The notes beneath the pieces were generated by a model. That model made no database searches, had not been told where the DNA came from, and saw nothing but the letters and a program-made list of their open reading frames with translations. From an uncultured Pontibacter sp. (GTDB lineage Bacteria > Bacteroidota > Bacteroidia > Cytophagales > Hymenobacteraceae), in contig CANMMP010000009.1 in assembly GCA_947499125.1 (NCBI GenBank), forward strand, positions 1-56,064: DNA of 56,064 bases, read 5' to 3'. This document shows, piece after piece, positions 7,742 to 16,659 of the stretch; position 1 is the stretch's first letter, and the number at the start of each line of letters is the position of its first letter. The translations under genes and the position numbers were made by a program.

Positions 7742-8272
7742 TTAAGATAATTGCTTGCTCAGGAAATCCCATACTACCACGCCGGTAGCCACCGATATAT
7801 TAAGGGAATGCTTAGTGCCGAATTGGGGTATCTCCAGCACAAAATCAGAATTATTGATGACTTCCTGTTCAACGCCAAACACCTCGTTGCCCATTACAAG
7901 CGCATAATGCTGTCCCGGTTCAGGTATAAAGTTATTTAGTTTCAAACTGCTTTCTGCCTGCTCTACAGAGCCGATTTTATAGTTCTGCTCCTTCAGTTTA
8001 AGTACCAGTTCCAGCGTATCCGGCACATGTTCCCATTCCACAGACTCAGTTGCGCCCAAGGCTGTTTTTTCAATATCGCGGTGGGGTGGGGTGCCTGTAA
8101 TGCCGCACAGGTATATTTTCTCTACCATAAAGGCATCGGCTGTTCTAAACACAGAACCCACATTATTCAGGCTCCGAACATTGTCGAGCACCAAGACTAA
8201 CGGTATTTTTTTCTTATTTTTGAATTCTTCAACCGACTCGCGGTTAAGTTCATCCATCGACAGTTTGCGCAT
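7742..8272 (-). CDS. TrmH/SpoU-family RNA 2'-O-methyltransferase
   Basis: 176-residue SPOUT (trefoil-knot) methyltransferase using S-adenosylmethionine. All three family motifs are present: motif 1 NVGSVFRTADAF, motif 2 ALVMGNEVFGV, and motif 3 IPQFGTKHSLNISVATGVVVW. It lacks the N-terminal extension of rRNA-type SpoU enzymes, so it is closer to the short tRNA (TrmH/TrmL-like) forms. The exact substrate is not deducible. The frame is monocistronic, with divergent mutS upstream. Confidence 0.92.
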   Translation of the reverse strand: MRKLSMDELNRESVEEFKNKKKIPLVLVLDNVRSLNNVGSVFRTADAFMVEKIYLCGITGTPPHRDIEKTALGATESVEWEHVPDTLELVLKLKEQNYKIGSVEQAESSLKLNNFIPEPGQHYALVMGNEVFGVEQEVINNSDFVLEIPQFGTKHSLNISVATGVVVWDFLSKQLS

Positions 8273-8644
8273 TTTTTTGAGACAAAAGACTGTTTGATAA
8301 AAGACAAAGGACTATAGTTGCTTCGCCGGTACAAAGGTCAGGCTGTTTAGATTAAAATCAAACTTATAGTTTATAGTTGGCTGTTTAATTGTTAAATGGC
8401 CAGATGGTTAAATTGTTGAGTTGATGTGCTGGATATGAAACCAAAGCAGTACCATGTGCATCAGTTGTCGTGTCACTGTTTGAGCGTTCAGCGAGTTTGA
8501 CGCGACTTGATTCTTTTGCTTACTTTTCTCATCAAGGAGAAAAGTAAGGCCTAGCCGGCGAGGCGAAAAGCCAGCTAAGAATCTCAAAGAAATTAAAAAG
8601 TGAATACCTATACTATAAAAGTATAGCTTAAAATATCAGATAGT
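8273..8644. other. Gene-free stretch upstream of mutS with two hairpins
   Basis: 372 bp between divergent trmH-like and mutS genes. It contains an 11-bp-stem hairpin at 8520-8547 (TTACTTTTCTC/GAGAAAAGTAA) and a hairpin at 8608-8626 (CTATACT/AGTATAG) just before mutS. An AT-rich section with TTTAATTGTTAAA-like words lies near 8385. No clear TAnnTTTG promoter for either gene was found. Confidence 0.6.
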
Positions 8645-11269
8645 ATGAAAGGAGAAGGCACCGTAACCCCACTGATGAAACAGTACAACGCTATTAAGGC
8701 GAAGCATCCGGGGGCATTGCTGCTGTTCAGGGTAGGGGATTTTTATGAGACTTTCGGAGAAGATGCGGTTAAGGCAAGTAAAATACTGGATATTGTGCTG
8801 ACCAAGCGTGGCGCAGGCTCCCCATCTGAGATCGCACTGGCTGGTTTCCCGCATCACTCCCTGGATACTTACCTTCCCAAACTGGTACGTGCCGGCGAGC
8901 GCGTGGCCATCTGCGACCAGTTAGAAGACCCGAAATCTGTAAAAGGTATAGTGAAGCGTGGCGTAACCGAGCTGGTAACACCGGGCGTGTCGTTTAACGA
9001 CCAGGTGCTGGAGCGTCGTAGCAACAACTACTTGGCAGCCGTGCATTTTGGTAAAACCGAAACAGGTGTATCTTTCCTGGATGTGTCTACCGGCGAATTT
9101 ATAACGGCACAAGGCGACAGAAACTATATTGGTAAGCTGCTGCAAAGTTTAGCCCCATCCGAAGTACTGTTCTGCAAACGCGAAAAAGAGACCTTTACCG
9201 AGCGATACGGACCTGACTTCAGATATTTTGCCCTGGAAGAATGGGTATTTAACTATGATTTTGCTTACGAGTCGCTTACCCGGCAGTTTGGTACGGCTTC
9301 TTTAAAAGGTTTTGGTATTGAAGGCATGGTAGAAGGTATCATTTCGGCCGGAGCTATACTTCATTACCTTTCTGAAACGCAGCACAAAGAGATAAGCCAC
9401 ATCGCTACCATATCCCGCCTGGAAGAAGACAAGTATGTGTGGCTGGATAGATTCACGATCCGGAACCTGGAACTTGTTTTTCCGCAACACCAGGAAGGTG
9501 TGCCGCTGATTCAGGTACTCGACCATACCGTAACTCCAATGGGTGCACGCCTGCTCAAAAAATGGGTGGTGCTACCGTTAAAAGATGTAACGCAAATAAA
9601 ACGCCGCTTAGATACGGTAGAAGCCCTTACGCAACATCGCGAACTGCTAACCGAACTTACAACACATTTAAAGCAAATAAACGACTTAGAGCGTTTGATA
9701 TCGAAAGTAGCTGTTCGTCGCGTTAATCCACGGGAGTTGGTGCAGCTTTCTAAAGCGCTCGATGCTATAGTTCCAATACAGGCTGCCTTAGCGCTCAGCA
9801 ATATTTCTGCCCTACAAAAACTGGCTGCTCAGCTTACACCTTGTGATGGACTGCGCGAAGAGATAAAGAATATCCTGAAGCCAGAACCTCCGATGTTGAC
9901 CAACCAAGGCAACATGATCAACGATGGTATTAATGCCGAACTGGACGAGCTGCGTGCTATTGCTTTTTCGGGAAAGGATTACCTGGCGCAACTACAACAG
10001 CGCGAAGTAAAGAATACAGGCATCAGTTCTCTTAAAATAGCCTACAACAAGGTTTTTGGTTATTACCTGGAGGTTAGCAATGCCCATAAAGACAAAGTGC
10101 CTGCCACCTGGCTACGTAAGCAGACGCTGGTAAATGCCGAGCGATATATTACCGAAGAGCTGAAGACCTACGAAGAGAAGATACTGAATGCCGAAGATCG
10201 CATTTATAGTATAGAATTTGGGCTGTTTAACGAACTGGTATTACATGCGCTGGATTATGTGGCCCAGGTACAACAGGACGCCAAGGTTATAGGTGTGATA
10301 GACTGTCTGAGCTCGTTTGCAACTATAGCGCGGGCCAACAACTATACCAAGCCTGAGGTAAGCGACAGCCACGTACTCGACATTAAAAAAGGCCGCCATC
10401 CGGTAATAGAAAAGCAATTGCCTTTGGGCGAAAGTTACGTGCCGAATGATATTTTCCTGGACAATGAAACGCAGCAGGTGATCATTATTACTGGTCCGAA
10501 CATGGCTGGTAAAAGTGCCCTGCTCCGCCAGACTGCCCTTATAGTCTTGATGGCTCAGATCGGTTGCTTTGTGCCGGCAGAGGCTGCCAGCATTGGCATC
10601 ATCGATAAGATATTTACGCGCGTGGGCGCTTCGGATAACCTCTCGAAAGGCGAGTCAACCTTCATGGTGGAGATGACTGAAACGGCCAGTATCCTGAATA
10701 ACCTGTCGGATAGGAGCCTGGTGCTGATGGATGAAATTGGGCGTGGTACGAGTACCTATGACGGTATTTCTATTGCCTGGGCTATAGTGGAGCATTTGCA
10801 CAATCATCCGAAGTTTAAAGGCAAAACGCTTTTTGCGACCCATTACCACGAACTTAACCAGCTGGCCGAAGAACTGCCGCGTGTGAAGAACTATAACGTG
10901 TCGGTGCGTGAGGCGGGTGGCAAGATATTGTTTATGCGCAAACTGGTGGAAGGCGGTAGCGAACACAGCTTTGGTATACATGTGGCGCAAATGGCCGGTA
11001 TGCCGAACAGCGTAGTGCTGCGTGCCGATGAGATCATGCACCACCTGGAGAAAGAGAAGGTGTCGGAGCATTCGCCTCATCAGAAAATGAAATCAGCGCC
11101 AAAGAATAACTTCCAGCTGAGCATGTTTGAACTGAACGACCCGCAACTGGTACGCGCCAAGGAATTGCTGGAGCAGCTTGATATAAATACTATTACGCCT
11201 GTGGAGGCCCTGCTCAAACTGAACGAGTTGAAATTGTTGCTGAAAGAGAAGAATGAAGCCGTACGGTAA
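8645..11269 (+). CDS. mutS: DNA mismatch repair protein MutS
   Basis: 874-residue mismatch sensor ATPase of normal MutS1 length. The mismatch-reading Phe-x-Glu lies in GDFYETFGEDA near residue 32. Connector, lever and clamp regions follow. The ATPase carries Walker A GPNMAGKS (about 617-624), Walker B LVLMDEIG (about 691-698) and the ATHYHEL switch. The N-terminal MKQYNAIKAKHPGALLLFRVGD matches the family, which supports the start at 8645. A GyrI-like gene follows after 9 bp. MutL is not in the window. Confidence 0.98.
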   Translation: MKGEGTVTPLMKQYNAIKAKHPGALLLFRVGDFYETFGEDAVKASKILDIVLTKRGAGSPSEIALAGFPHHSLDTYLPKLVRAGERVAICDQLEDPKSVKGIVKRGVTELVTPGVSFNDQVLERRSNNYLAAVHFGKTETGVSFLDVSTGEFITAQGDRNYIGKLLQSLAPSEVLFCKREKETFTERYGPDFRYFALEEWVFNYDFAYESLTRQFGTASLKGFGIEGMVEGIISAGAILHYLSETQHKEISHIATISRLEEDKYVWLDRFTIRNLELVFPQHQEGVPLIQVLDHTVTPMGARLLKKWVVLPLKDVTQIKRRLDTVEALTQHRELLTELTTHLKQINDLERLISKVAVRRVNPRELVQLSKALDAIVPIQAALALSNISALQKLAAQLTPCDGLREEIKNILKPEPPMLTNQGNMINDGINAELDELRAIAFSGKDYLAQLQQREVKNTGISSLKIAYNKVFGYYLEVSNAHKDKVPATWLRKQTLVNAERYITEELKTYEEKILNAEDRIYSIEFGLFNELVLHALDYVAQVQQDAKVIGVIDCLSSFATIARANNYTKPEVSDSHVLDIKKGRHPVIEKQLPLGESYVPNDIFLDNETQQVIIITGPNMAGKSALLRQTALIVLMAQIGCFVPAEAASIGIIDKIFTRVGASDNLSKGESTFMVEMTETASILNNLSDRSLVLMDEIGRGTSTYDGISIAWAIVEHLHNHPKFKGKTLFATHYHELNQLAEELPRVKNYNVSVREAGGKILFMRKLVEGGSEHSFGIHVAQMAGMPNSVVLRADEIMHHLEKEKVSEHSPHQKMKSAPKNNFQLSMFELNDPQLVRAKELLEQLDINTITPVEALLKLNELKLLLKEKNEAVR

Positions 11270-11278
11270 GTATAAACT

Positions 11279-11767
11279 ATGCAGTACCCAACTATAAAGA
11301 CTTTAGAATCTAAAACCTTAGCCGGCCTTAGTGCTGATACAACGCTGGCTTCTGACGACCCTGCTATACTTTGGCAACAATTTATGCCACGCAGCCGGGA
11401 GCTTACAAGTGTAGTGGGAGATGAGCTGTATGCAGTGCAGGTATACGATGCTGGTTTTGTACAAGGAAAGTTTACTGCAGAAAGCGTTTTTCGGAAATGG
11501 GCGGCTATTGAGGTTCAAAATGGGTTTGTTTTGCCTGCAGGAATAGAGCAGCTTATACTTCCGAAAGGCATGTATGCGGTGTTCATTCATAAAGGTCCGG
11601 CGAGTAATTTTGGGGCTACTGCAAGTTATATTTATGGGGAATGGTTGCCGGCTTCAAACTATAAGCTCGAAGACCGGCCACATTTCCAGGTGATGGGTAA
11701 AAAATACCTTGGCCATACCCATCCGGACTCCGAAGAAGAAGTATGGGTGCCGGTAAAACCGTGCTAG
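11279..11767 (+). CDS. GyrI-like small-molecule-binding (effector-binding domain) protein
   Basis: 162 residues that fit the stand-alone SHV-fold domain of GyrI/AraC effector-binding proteins. Diagnostic parts are the central LPKGMYAVFIHKGPASNF, the Y-I-Y-G-EWLPASNYKLEDRPHFQVM stretch and the C-terminal EEEVWVPVK. No DNA-binding domain is fused to it. It starts 9 bp after mutS and is probably co-transcribed. Members bind hydrophobic ligands or inhibit gyrase; the role here is unknown. Confidence 0.85.
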   Translation: MQYPTIKTLESKTLAGLSADTTLASDDPAILWQQFMPRSRELTSVVGDELYAVQVYDAGFVQGKFTAESVFRKWAAIEVQNGFVLPAGIEQLILPKGMYAVFIHKGPASNFGATASYIYGEWLPASNYKLEDRPHFQVMGKKYLGHTHPDSEEEVWVPVKPC

Positions 11768-11888
11768 TTATGCCCTTTTTTATACTGCTCTGGAGCCGGA
11801 ATAATGCGATTGTTATAGTTTGAGAAAAATTTTCTGTCTGAAAATCAGTCTGAAAGGTTAAAATGCCATATTTTTTTTGTGCAGACTA

Positions 11889-11918
11889 TTGACAAGTGAG
11901 ATTTTGTCTATATCTTTG
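11889..11918 (+). promoter_or_regulatory. Bacteroidota-type promoter for the tRNA genes
   Basis: TTG (11889-11891), 19 nt, then TATCTTTG (11911-11918): a textbook -33/-7 pair. Predicted start is near 11925, about 46 nt before tRNA-Gly. Confidence 0.75.
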
Positions 11919-11970
11919 TATCACTAAATCGCTGGGACGGAAACGAAAGGCGGTAAAGTGAATGACTCAA

Positions 11971-12043
11971 GCGGGAGTAGCTCAGTTGGTAGAGCGCGAC
12001 CTTGCCAAGGTCGAGGTCGCGAGTTCGAACCTCGTCTCCCGCT
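11971..12043 (+). tRNA. tRNA-Gly (anticodon GCC)
   Basis: 73-nt cloverleaf. Acceptor arms GCGGGAG and CTCCCGC enclose the D arm GCTC...GAGC, the anticodon stem GACC/GGTC with loop TTGCCAA, and a T arm containing GTTCGAAC. Discriminator is T; CCA is not encoded. Confidence 0.96.
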
Positions 12044-12055
12044 CAAAAAAGGCAG

Positions 12056-12090
12056 ACAAAGACGTTGTGATAAACAACGTCTTTGTTTTT
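12056..12090 (+). terminator. Strong hairpin with T-run between the two tRNA genes
   Basis: Perfect 13-bp stem (12056-12068 with 12074-12086), 5-nt loop, followed by T. Only 33 bp separate it from tRNA-Leu, and no promoter is apparent in that gap. It may be a partial terminator. Confidence 0.8.
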
Positions 12091-12123
12091 TAAAGTCACC
12101 CTTCGGATATCGTCCGAACGGCT

Positions 12124-12207
12124 GCCGGGATGGTGGAACTGGTAGACACGCAAGACTTAAAATCTTGTGAGCGCAAGCTCGTGCGGGTTCGATTCCCGCT
12201 CCTGGTA
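12124..12207 (+). tRNA. tRNA-Leu (anticodon TAA)
   Basis: 84-nt class II tRNA with a long variable arm (GAGCGCAAGCTC). Anticodon stem CAAGA/TCTTG carries loop CTTAAAA. Acceptor GCCGGGA pairs with TCCTGGT using G-T pairs at the ends. Discriminator A. CCA is not encoded in full. Confidence 0.95.
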
Positions 12208-12216
12208 CTTTTTTAA

Positions 12217-12249
12217 AGCCCCTGTAACACAAGTTGCAGGGGCTTTTTT
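12217..12249 (+). terminator. Intrinsic terminator after tRNA-Leu
   Basis: 12-bp stem based on AGCCCCTG/CAGGGGCT (12217-12228 with 12233-12244) followed by a run of T. Confidence 0.85.
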
Positions 12250-12319
12250 GTTTGTATACTACTTTCTTTAATAACCTGCGTATACTACCATCTCTATATA
12301 GTTTTTTATACAGCACCTT

Positions 12320-12973
12320 ATGGGCAGGTTATTGTTAGGTCTGGTTTTATGGTTTGCCAGCGCAGGAGCGATGGCGCAGGATAGTCTTGCCTGGAGGCAT
12401 AGTATATTAGTGAGTGCCGGTATATCTATGGCACCCGAAGAATTAGCCGGAATTAAGCAGGTTGATGACAAAGGCTATGTGCAGAATGGCCCGGCAGCAG
12501 CTATTAGCTATGTGTATCGGTTCTATAAATATGCAGGGGCTGGTGTAACTCTATCACACTCCCAAAATAACTTGAATGCCGAAGCTATAGGTGGCGCATC
12601 GGCCTCCGAAGTAGAGACAGAAGCCTATAAGCAGACATTTATACTTGCCGACATTTATGGTTTATATCCTTTCAGGCAATGGAAGTTTTACCTAAAGGGA
12701 AGTATAGGAACCGTAATAGCCAATAAATGGCAAATGACAGCTGTAAACAACGTGGGATCCGGAACAGCAACCACTGGAGGGAAACCTGATCTGGCTTATT
12801 CTGGGGCCGCGGGAGTGCTTTATACTTTAAATAATGGGATCAGTGTAGGAGCATCGTCTGCATTATATGCCTCTAAGCCTGAGTTTGAATTTAACAACGG
12901 AAAAAGTATTACCCACCAGAAACAATGGTTATCAGCTTTTAACCACAGCCTGCAGGTAGGCTATCACTTTTAA
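12320..12973 (+). CDS. Small outer-membrane beta-barrel protein
   Basis: 217 residues. A signal peptide (about 1-20, SAGAMAQ) precedes a chain of alternating hydrophobic strands rich in Tyr and Gly that ends in ...SLQVGYHF. A C-terminal Phe is usual for proteins inserted by the Bam machinery. It fits the generic eight-strand OMP_b-brl class of Bacteroidota. No ligand or function can be assigned. Its stop lies 8 bp from that of the convergent rodA. Confidence 0.78.
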   Translation: MGRLLLGLVLWFASAGAMAQDSLAWRHSILVSAGISMAPEELAGIKQVDDKGYVQNGPAAAISYVYRFYKYAGAGVTLSHSQNNLNAEAIGGASASEVETEAYKQTFILADIYGLYPFRQWKFYLKGSIGTVIANKWQMTAVNNVGSGTATTGGKPDLAYSGAAGVLYTLNNGISVGASSALYASKPEFEFNNGKSITHQKQWLSAFNHSLQVGYHF

Positions 12974-12981
12974 AGGAAGTC

Positions 12982-14304
12982 TTAGCGCGAAAGGTCCTGG
13001 GCGCGGTTAGAGTCGATGGCCAGCAAAATGAACAGCAGGACTGTAAACGACCACAACGATGATCCTCCGTAACTAAAGAAAGGCAACGGAATACCTACCA
13101 CAGGGGCCAACCCGATGGTCATGCCAATGTTTACCAGGAAGTGGAAGAAGATAATGGAAGCCACACAATAACCATAGGTTCGTGCAAAAACCGATTTCTG
13201 GCGTTCAGCAATTTTCACGATACGGGTCATGAGCAGCAGGAACAATACAATAAGCACTGTGCTTCCGATCCAGCCATGTTCTTCGCCGATGGTACAGAAA
13301 ATAAAGTCGGTGCTTTGCTCCGGTACAAAATCGAATTTGGTTTGAGTACCCTCCAGGAATCCTTTACCCCAGAAACCTCCAGAACCGATCGCAATCTTAG
13401 ATTGCGTTACGTTCCAGCCATAACCAAGCGGATCAGCCTCGGGGCTTATAAGCGCTTTGATGCGGTTCTGCTGGTGTGGCTGAAGTACATCGTTTATAAA
13501 GTAATCGACACTAAATATCATGCCTACAATCAGTACCAGTAAAGCCGCCATAGACTTAAGACGCTGCCGCAGTCTGTAGTCGAGCCAGATGGCAGCCCCC
13601 ATCAGCAGGATAATGCCTATGATAAGGTATAGCTTAGGAACAAGTAAGGTAAGTATAAAAATAGCCGCTGCCGATGCTCCAATAATAAGTATAAGCGGCG
13701 ACATGCCTTCGCGGAAGTAGGCAAGTATAAATGCACCAAATACCAGCGCTGTACCTGTTTCGTTCTGAAGTATAATAATAGCAGGTGGCAATAGTGTAAT
13801 GAGCGCCAGAATAAACTGGTCTTTCATTTTTTGCTGGCGCAGGTTTACGCTGCTCAGGAATTTGGATGCAGCCAGTGCCGTAGCAAATTTAGCTAACTCG
13901 GCAGGTTGTAGGCGTATACCGCCACCCAGATCAAGCCAGGAACGGGAACCGGCAATCGGATTAGCTACAGCCAGCGTAAACAGCAACAAAAGTATAATAA
14001 GCCCATAAATAGGGTAGGCTAGGTGCTCATAGATCTTATAGTCAACGGCCAACATCATAATGATCAGCACAGCAGAAGTGCCTATCCAAAGAAGCTGCTT
14101 ACCAGAGTTAATATCAAAGCTCAAGATGTTCACAACATTATCGGGGCTGTAAACCACGGCGTAAATGTTCATCCAGCCAAGTGCTACCAGCAGGAAGTAA
14201 AGCAGCACAGTAGGCCAGTCCAGGTTTTGCAGAATGCTGCGCGATGTGCGCCGGCTGCTCCTGGTAGCTATTTTATACTTTGATATGGTTTGTTCTGCTG
14301 GCAT
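12982..14304 (-). CDS. rodA: Rod-shape SEDS peptidoglycan polymerase RodA
   Basis: 440-residue SEDS-family glycosyltransferase with about ten membrane helices, polymerising lipid II during cell elongation. The family region VVGIPLPFFSYGGSS lies near the C-terminus. An Asp-rich lumenal part and NETGTALVFG mid-protein also match RodA. It is the last gene of mreB-mreC-mreD-mrdA-rodA. It starts 3 bp after mrdA, whose transpeptidase acts with it. Start ATG at 14304, MPAEQTISKYK. Confidence 0.96.
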   Translation of the reverse strand: MPAEQTISKYKIATRSSRRTSRSILQNLDWPTVLLYFLLVALGWMNIYAVVYSPDNVVNILSFDINSGKQLLWIGTSAVLIIMMLAVDYKIYEHLAYPIYGLIILLLLFTLAVANPIAGSRSWLDLGGGIRLQPAELAKFATALAASKFLSSVNLRQQKMKDQFILALITLLPPAIIILQNETGTALVFGAFILAYFREGMSPLILIIGASAAAIFILTLLVPKLYLIIGIILLMGAAIWLDYRLRQRLKSMAALLVLIVGMIFSVDYFINDVLQPHQQNRIKALISPEADPLGYGWNVTQSKIAIGSGGFWGKGFLEGTQTKFDFVPEQSTDFIFCTIGEEHGWIGSTVLIVLFLLLMTRIVKIAERQKSVFARTYGYCVASIIFFHFLVNIGMTIGLAPVVGIPLPFFSYGGSSLWSFTVLLFILLAIDSNRAQDLSR

Positions 14305-14307
14305 TCC

Positions 14308-16137
14308 TTACTTCGATTTAATGTCCAGGTATTTACGGCTTAGCACCCATTTCTCCTGCTCTTTTATAGTTACCGTGTCGGTCAGGTATTTTTCTATCAT
14401 CAGGCCGGCAATTGGTGCCGCCGACTGGCCACCCCATTTACCGTGCTCCACATACACAGCAATAGCTATTTTCGGATTTACTTTTGGTGCAAAGGCCACA
14501 AAAACGGCGTGGTCAGCACCTTGTGGGTTCTGGGCAGTACCTGTTTTGCCGGCTACTTCTATTCCTACTTTCGCAAGATTTGCACGACGGGCAGTACCGG
14601 CACGAACTACTTCGGCCATACCATCCACGATCGGCTCATAATGCCGGGCATCCACGGAGGTATAATGGCGTTCCTGGTATTCTTTCAGCGGTTTTCCATC
14701 TTCGCCAACCGCCCTGATAATATGTGGTGTTACATAATAGCCCCTGTTAGCGATAATTGCCATCAGGTTAGCCATTTGTAGTGGTGTTACACCTAACTCG
14801 CCCTGGCCTATACTTAACGAGTAAATAGTGGAGTATTTCCAGCGGTTTTTGCCATACACACGGTCGTATAGTTCCGGAGAAGCGATAATGCCTTTCTTTT
14901 CGCCTGGCAGATCGATACCTAACTGCTTGCCAAAACCAAAGGTAAGCACATGGTCGCGCCAGCTCTTTAAGCCAAGCGATGTATCAGTAAATGTATTAGG
15001 CGATTTGCCCTGGTTTAGTAAAGCTTTATATGCCTGGAAGAACCATGGGTTACAAGAGTGCTGCACCGCACCATACAGATCAAGCGGTGATGGGTGTGGG
15101 TGGCAGTTTACAAGCGCTTTGTTGCAGGCATACTTGGTATTCGGATTAATAACGCCAGCCTCGAGTGCAATAAGCGCCTGTACCAGTTTAAATATAGACC
15201 CCGGCGGGTTCTGATCGGCCATAATAGGACGGTTGAACATGGTTTTGTTCGAGTCCTGGAGGAGTTCCATGTAGTTTTTGCCGTAATCCTTACCGGTAAA
15301 CAGGTTTGGGTCGTAGAACGGTGCCGAAACATAAGCCAGCACTTCGCCTGTAGCAGGTTCTATGGCAACTATACTTCCTTTAGCACCATTCATTAAAAGC
15401 TCACCGTACGCCTGCAGGTCCAGGTCTATTGTGCTATACAGGTTTTCACCGGCAACAGACAAGGTGTCGTAAGCGCCATTTTTAAAGGAGCCTTTTTCGA
15501 GACCACGCACGTTTACCATGATGTGCCGAACACCGCGCTGGCCCATCAGGTAATTCTCATATTCGAGTTCTATACCACTTTTACCAATATAGTCGCCTGG
15601 GCGGTAACCGGCGTAAGCAGAGTCCTCGAGTTGTTTCGGGCTGATCTCGGCAATATAACCTAAGGCATGCGCCAGGCTGGTATGTGAGTAACCGCGTGCC
15701 GTACGGGCATTAATATAAAACCCCGGGAAATCAATCAGGTTATCCTGTATATGGGCAAAATCCTGGGTAGTAAGTTTCTGGTAAAAAATAGATGGCTTTA
15801 CATAAGAGTAAGTCCGGGCTTTCTTCAGGCGCTCGCGGATATCTTCCAGGGGCAGGCCCAAGAGGTTACTCAGTCGCAGGGTATCCAGGTCTTTTGTTTC
15901 CTTGGGCACCACCATTAAGTCATATACCGGGGTGTTCTCTACCAGCAGTTTGCCGTTTCGGTCGTAAATGAGGCCCCGGAACGGGTATTGTACAACCGAC
16001 TTGATGGCGTTGGTTTCGGCGGCTTGCTTATAGCTACTGTCAACAACCTGTATATAGAACAGGCGCAGGGCAAAAACTACCCCTACAGCTATAAAAATGG
16101 CCTGAATTATGTATTTTCTGTTTTCTAAGTAATTCAT
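14308..16137 (-). CDS. mrdA: Penicillin-binding protein 2 (elongation transpeptidase)
   Basis: 609-residue class B PBP that cross-links peptidoglycan in the elongasome. There is one N-terminal membrane anchor (about 9-30) and a pedestal domain. The transpeptidase carries all three active-site motifs: SxxK at 314-317 (PPGSIFK), SxN at 361-363 (HSCN) and KTGT at 531-534. It lies 3 bp from both neighbours, which implies tight translational coupling with mreD and rodA. Confidence 0.97.
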   Translation of the reverse strand: MNYLENRKYIIQAIFIAVGVVFALRLFYIQVVDSSYKQAAETNAIKSVVQYPFRGLIYDRNGKLLVENTPVYDLMVVPKETKDLDTLRLSNLLGLPLEDIRERLKKARTYSYVKPSIFYQKLTTQDFAHIQDNLIDFPGFYINARTARGYSHTSLAHALGYIAEISPKQLEDSAYAGYRPGDYIGKSGIELEYENYLMGQRGVRHIMVNVRGLEKGSFKNGAYDTLSVAGENLYSTIDLDLQAYGELLMNGAKGSIVAIEPATGEVLAYVSAPFYDPNLFTGKDYGKNYMELLQDSNKTMFNRPIMADQNPPGSIFKLVQALIALEAGVINPNTKYACNKALVNCHPHPSPLDLYGAVQHSCNPWFFQAYKALLNQGKSPNTFTDTSLGLKSWRDHVLTFGFGKQLGIDLPGEKKGIIASPELYDRVYGKNRWKYSTIYSLSIGQGELGVTPLQMANLMAIIANRGYYVTPHIIRAVGEDGKPLKEYQERHYTSVDARHYEPIVDGMAEVVRAGTARRANLAKVGIEVAGKTGTAQNPQGADHAVFVAFAPKVNPKIAIAVYVEHGKWGGQSAAPIAGLMIEKYLTDTVTIKEQEKWVLSRKYLDIKSK

Positions 16138-16140
16138 GTA

Positions 16141-16659
16141 CTATCTACTCGCTCTTTTCACAGAGAAGAACAGTAATTGAAGAATCACGACTACAACCCC
16201 TGTAAACATGGTGCTCAGCAATAAATTCAGCAGTATGCGCCAGTCGAACCCAAATATCTCAAGCATAAATACTGCTGTATGGTGTATTGCTATCAGCAGC
16301 AAGGAATAAGTTAAAAACCAGTTCCAACCCATTTTATGCAGGTTAGCTGAATCGCTTGTCTCGTAACCATCGCGGGGGGTGAGAAGGTTCAAAATATGCG
16401 GGCGCATGAAGGCTAGCAAAACGCTGGCCGCTGCATGTATCCCCATCGTGTCGTAAAAAATATCGACCGTAAAACCAGCCACAAAACCCAGGAAAAGTAA
16501 AAGTACCTTGTTTATATGGATTGGCAGGAAAAGCAGGAAAGAGATATAAATAAAACAGAAACCTGTGCCAAAAAGAACCAGGCTATCGAATAGCAGGATC
16601 TGGAGTGCTATAAACAGCACGAACTGTACGATATGTCGAATGCCGAAGACGCTATTCAT
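16141..16659 (-). CDS. mreD: Rod-shape-determining protein MreD
   Basis: 172-residue inner-membrane protein with five or six helices and few polar residues, typical of MreD. The family-like piece GFTVDIFYDTMGIHAAASVLLAFMRP is clear. It overlaps the end of mreC by 8 bp. MreD links MreC to the RodA/PBP2 pair in the elongation complex. Weak sequence conservation is normal for MreD; position in the operon is the strongest evidence. Confidence 0.92.
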   Translation of the reverse strand: MNSVFGIRHIVQFVLFIALQILLFDSLVLFGTGFCFIYISFLLFLPIHINKVLLLFLGFVAGFTVDIFYDTMGIHAAASVLLAFMRPHILNLLTPRDGYETSDSANLHKMGWNWFLTYSLLLIAIHHTAVFMLEIFGFDWRILLNLLLSTMFTGVVVVILQLLFFSVKRASR

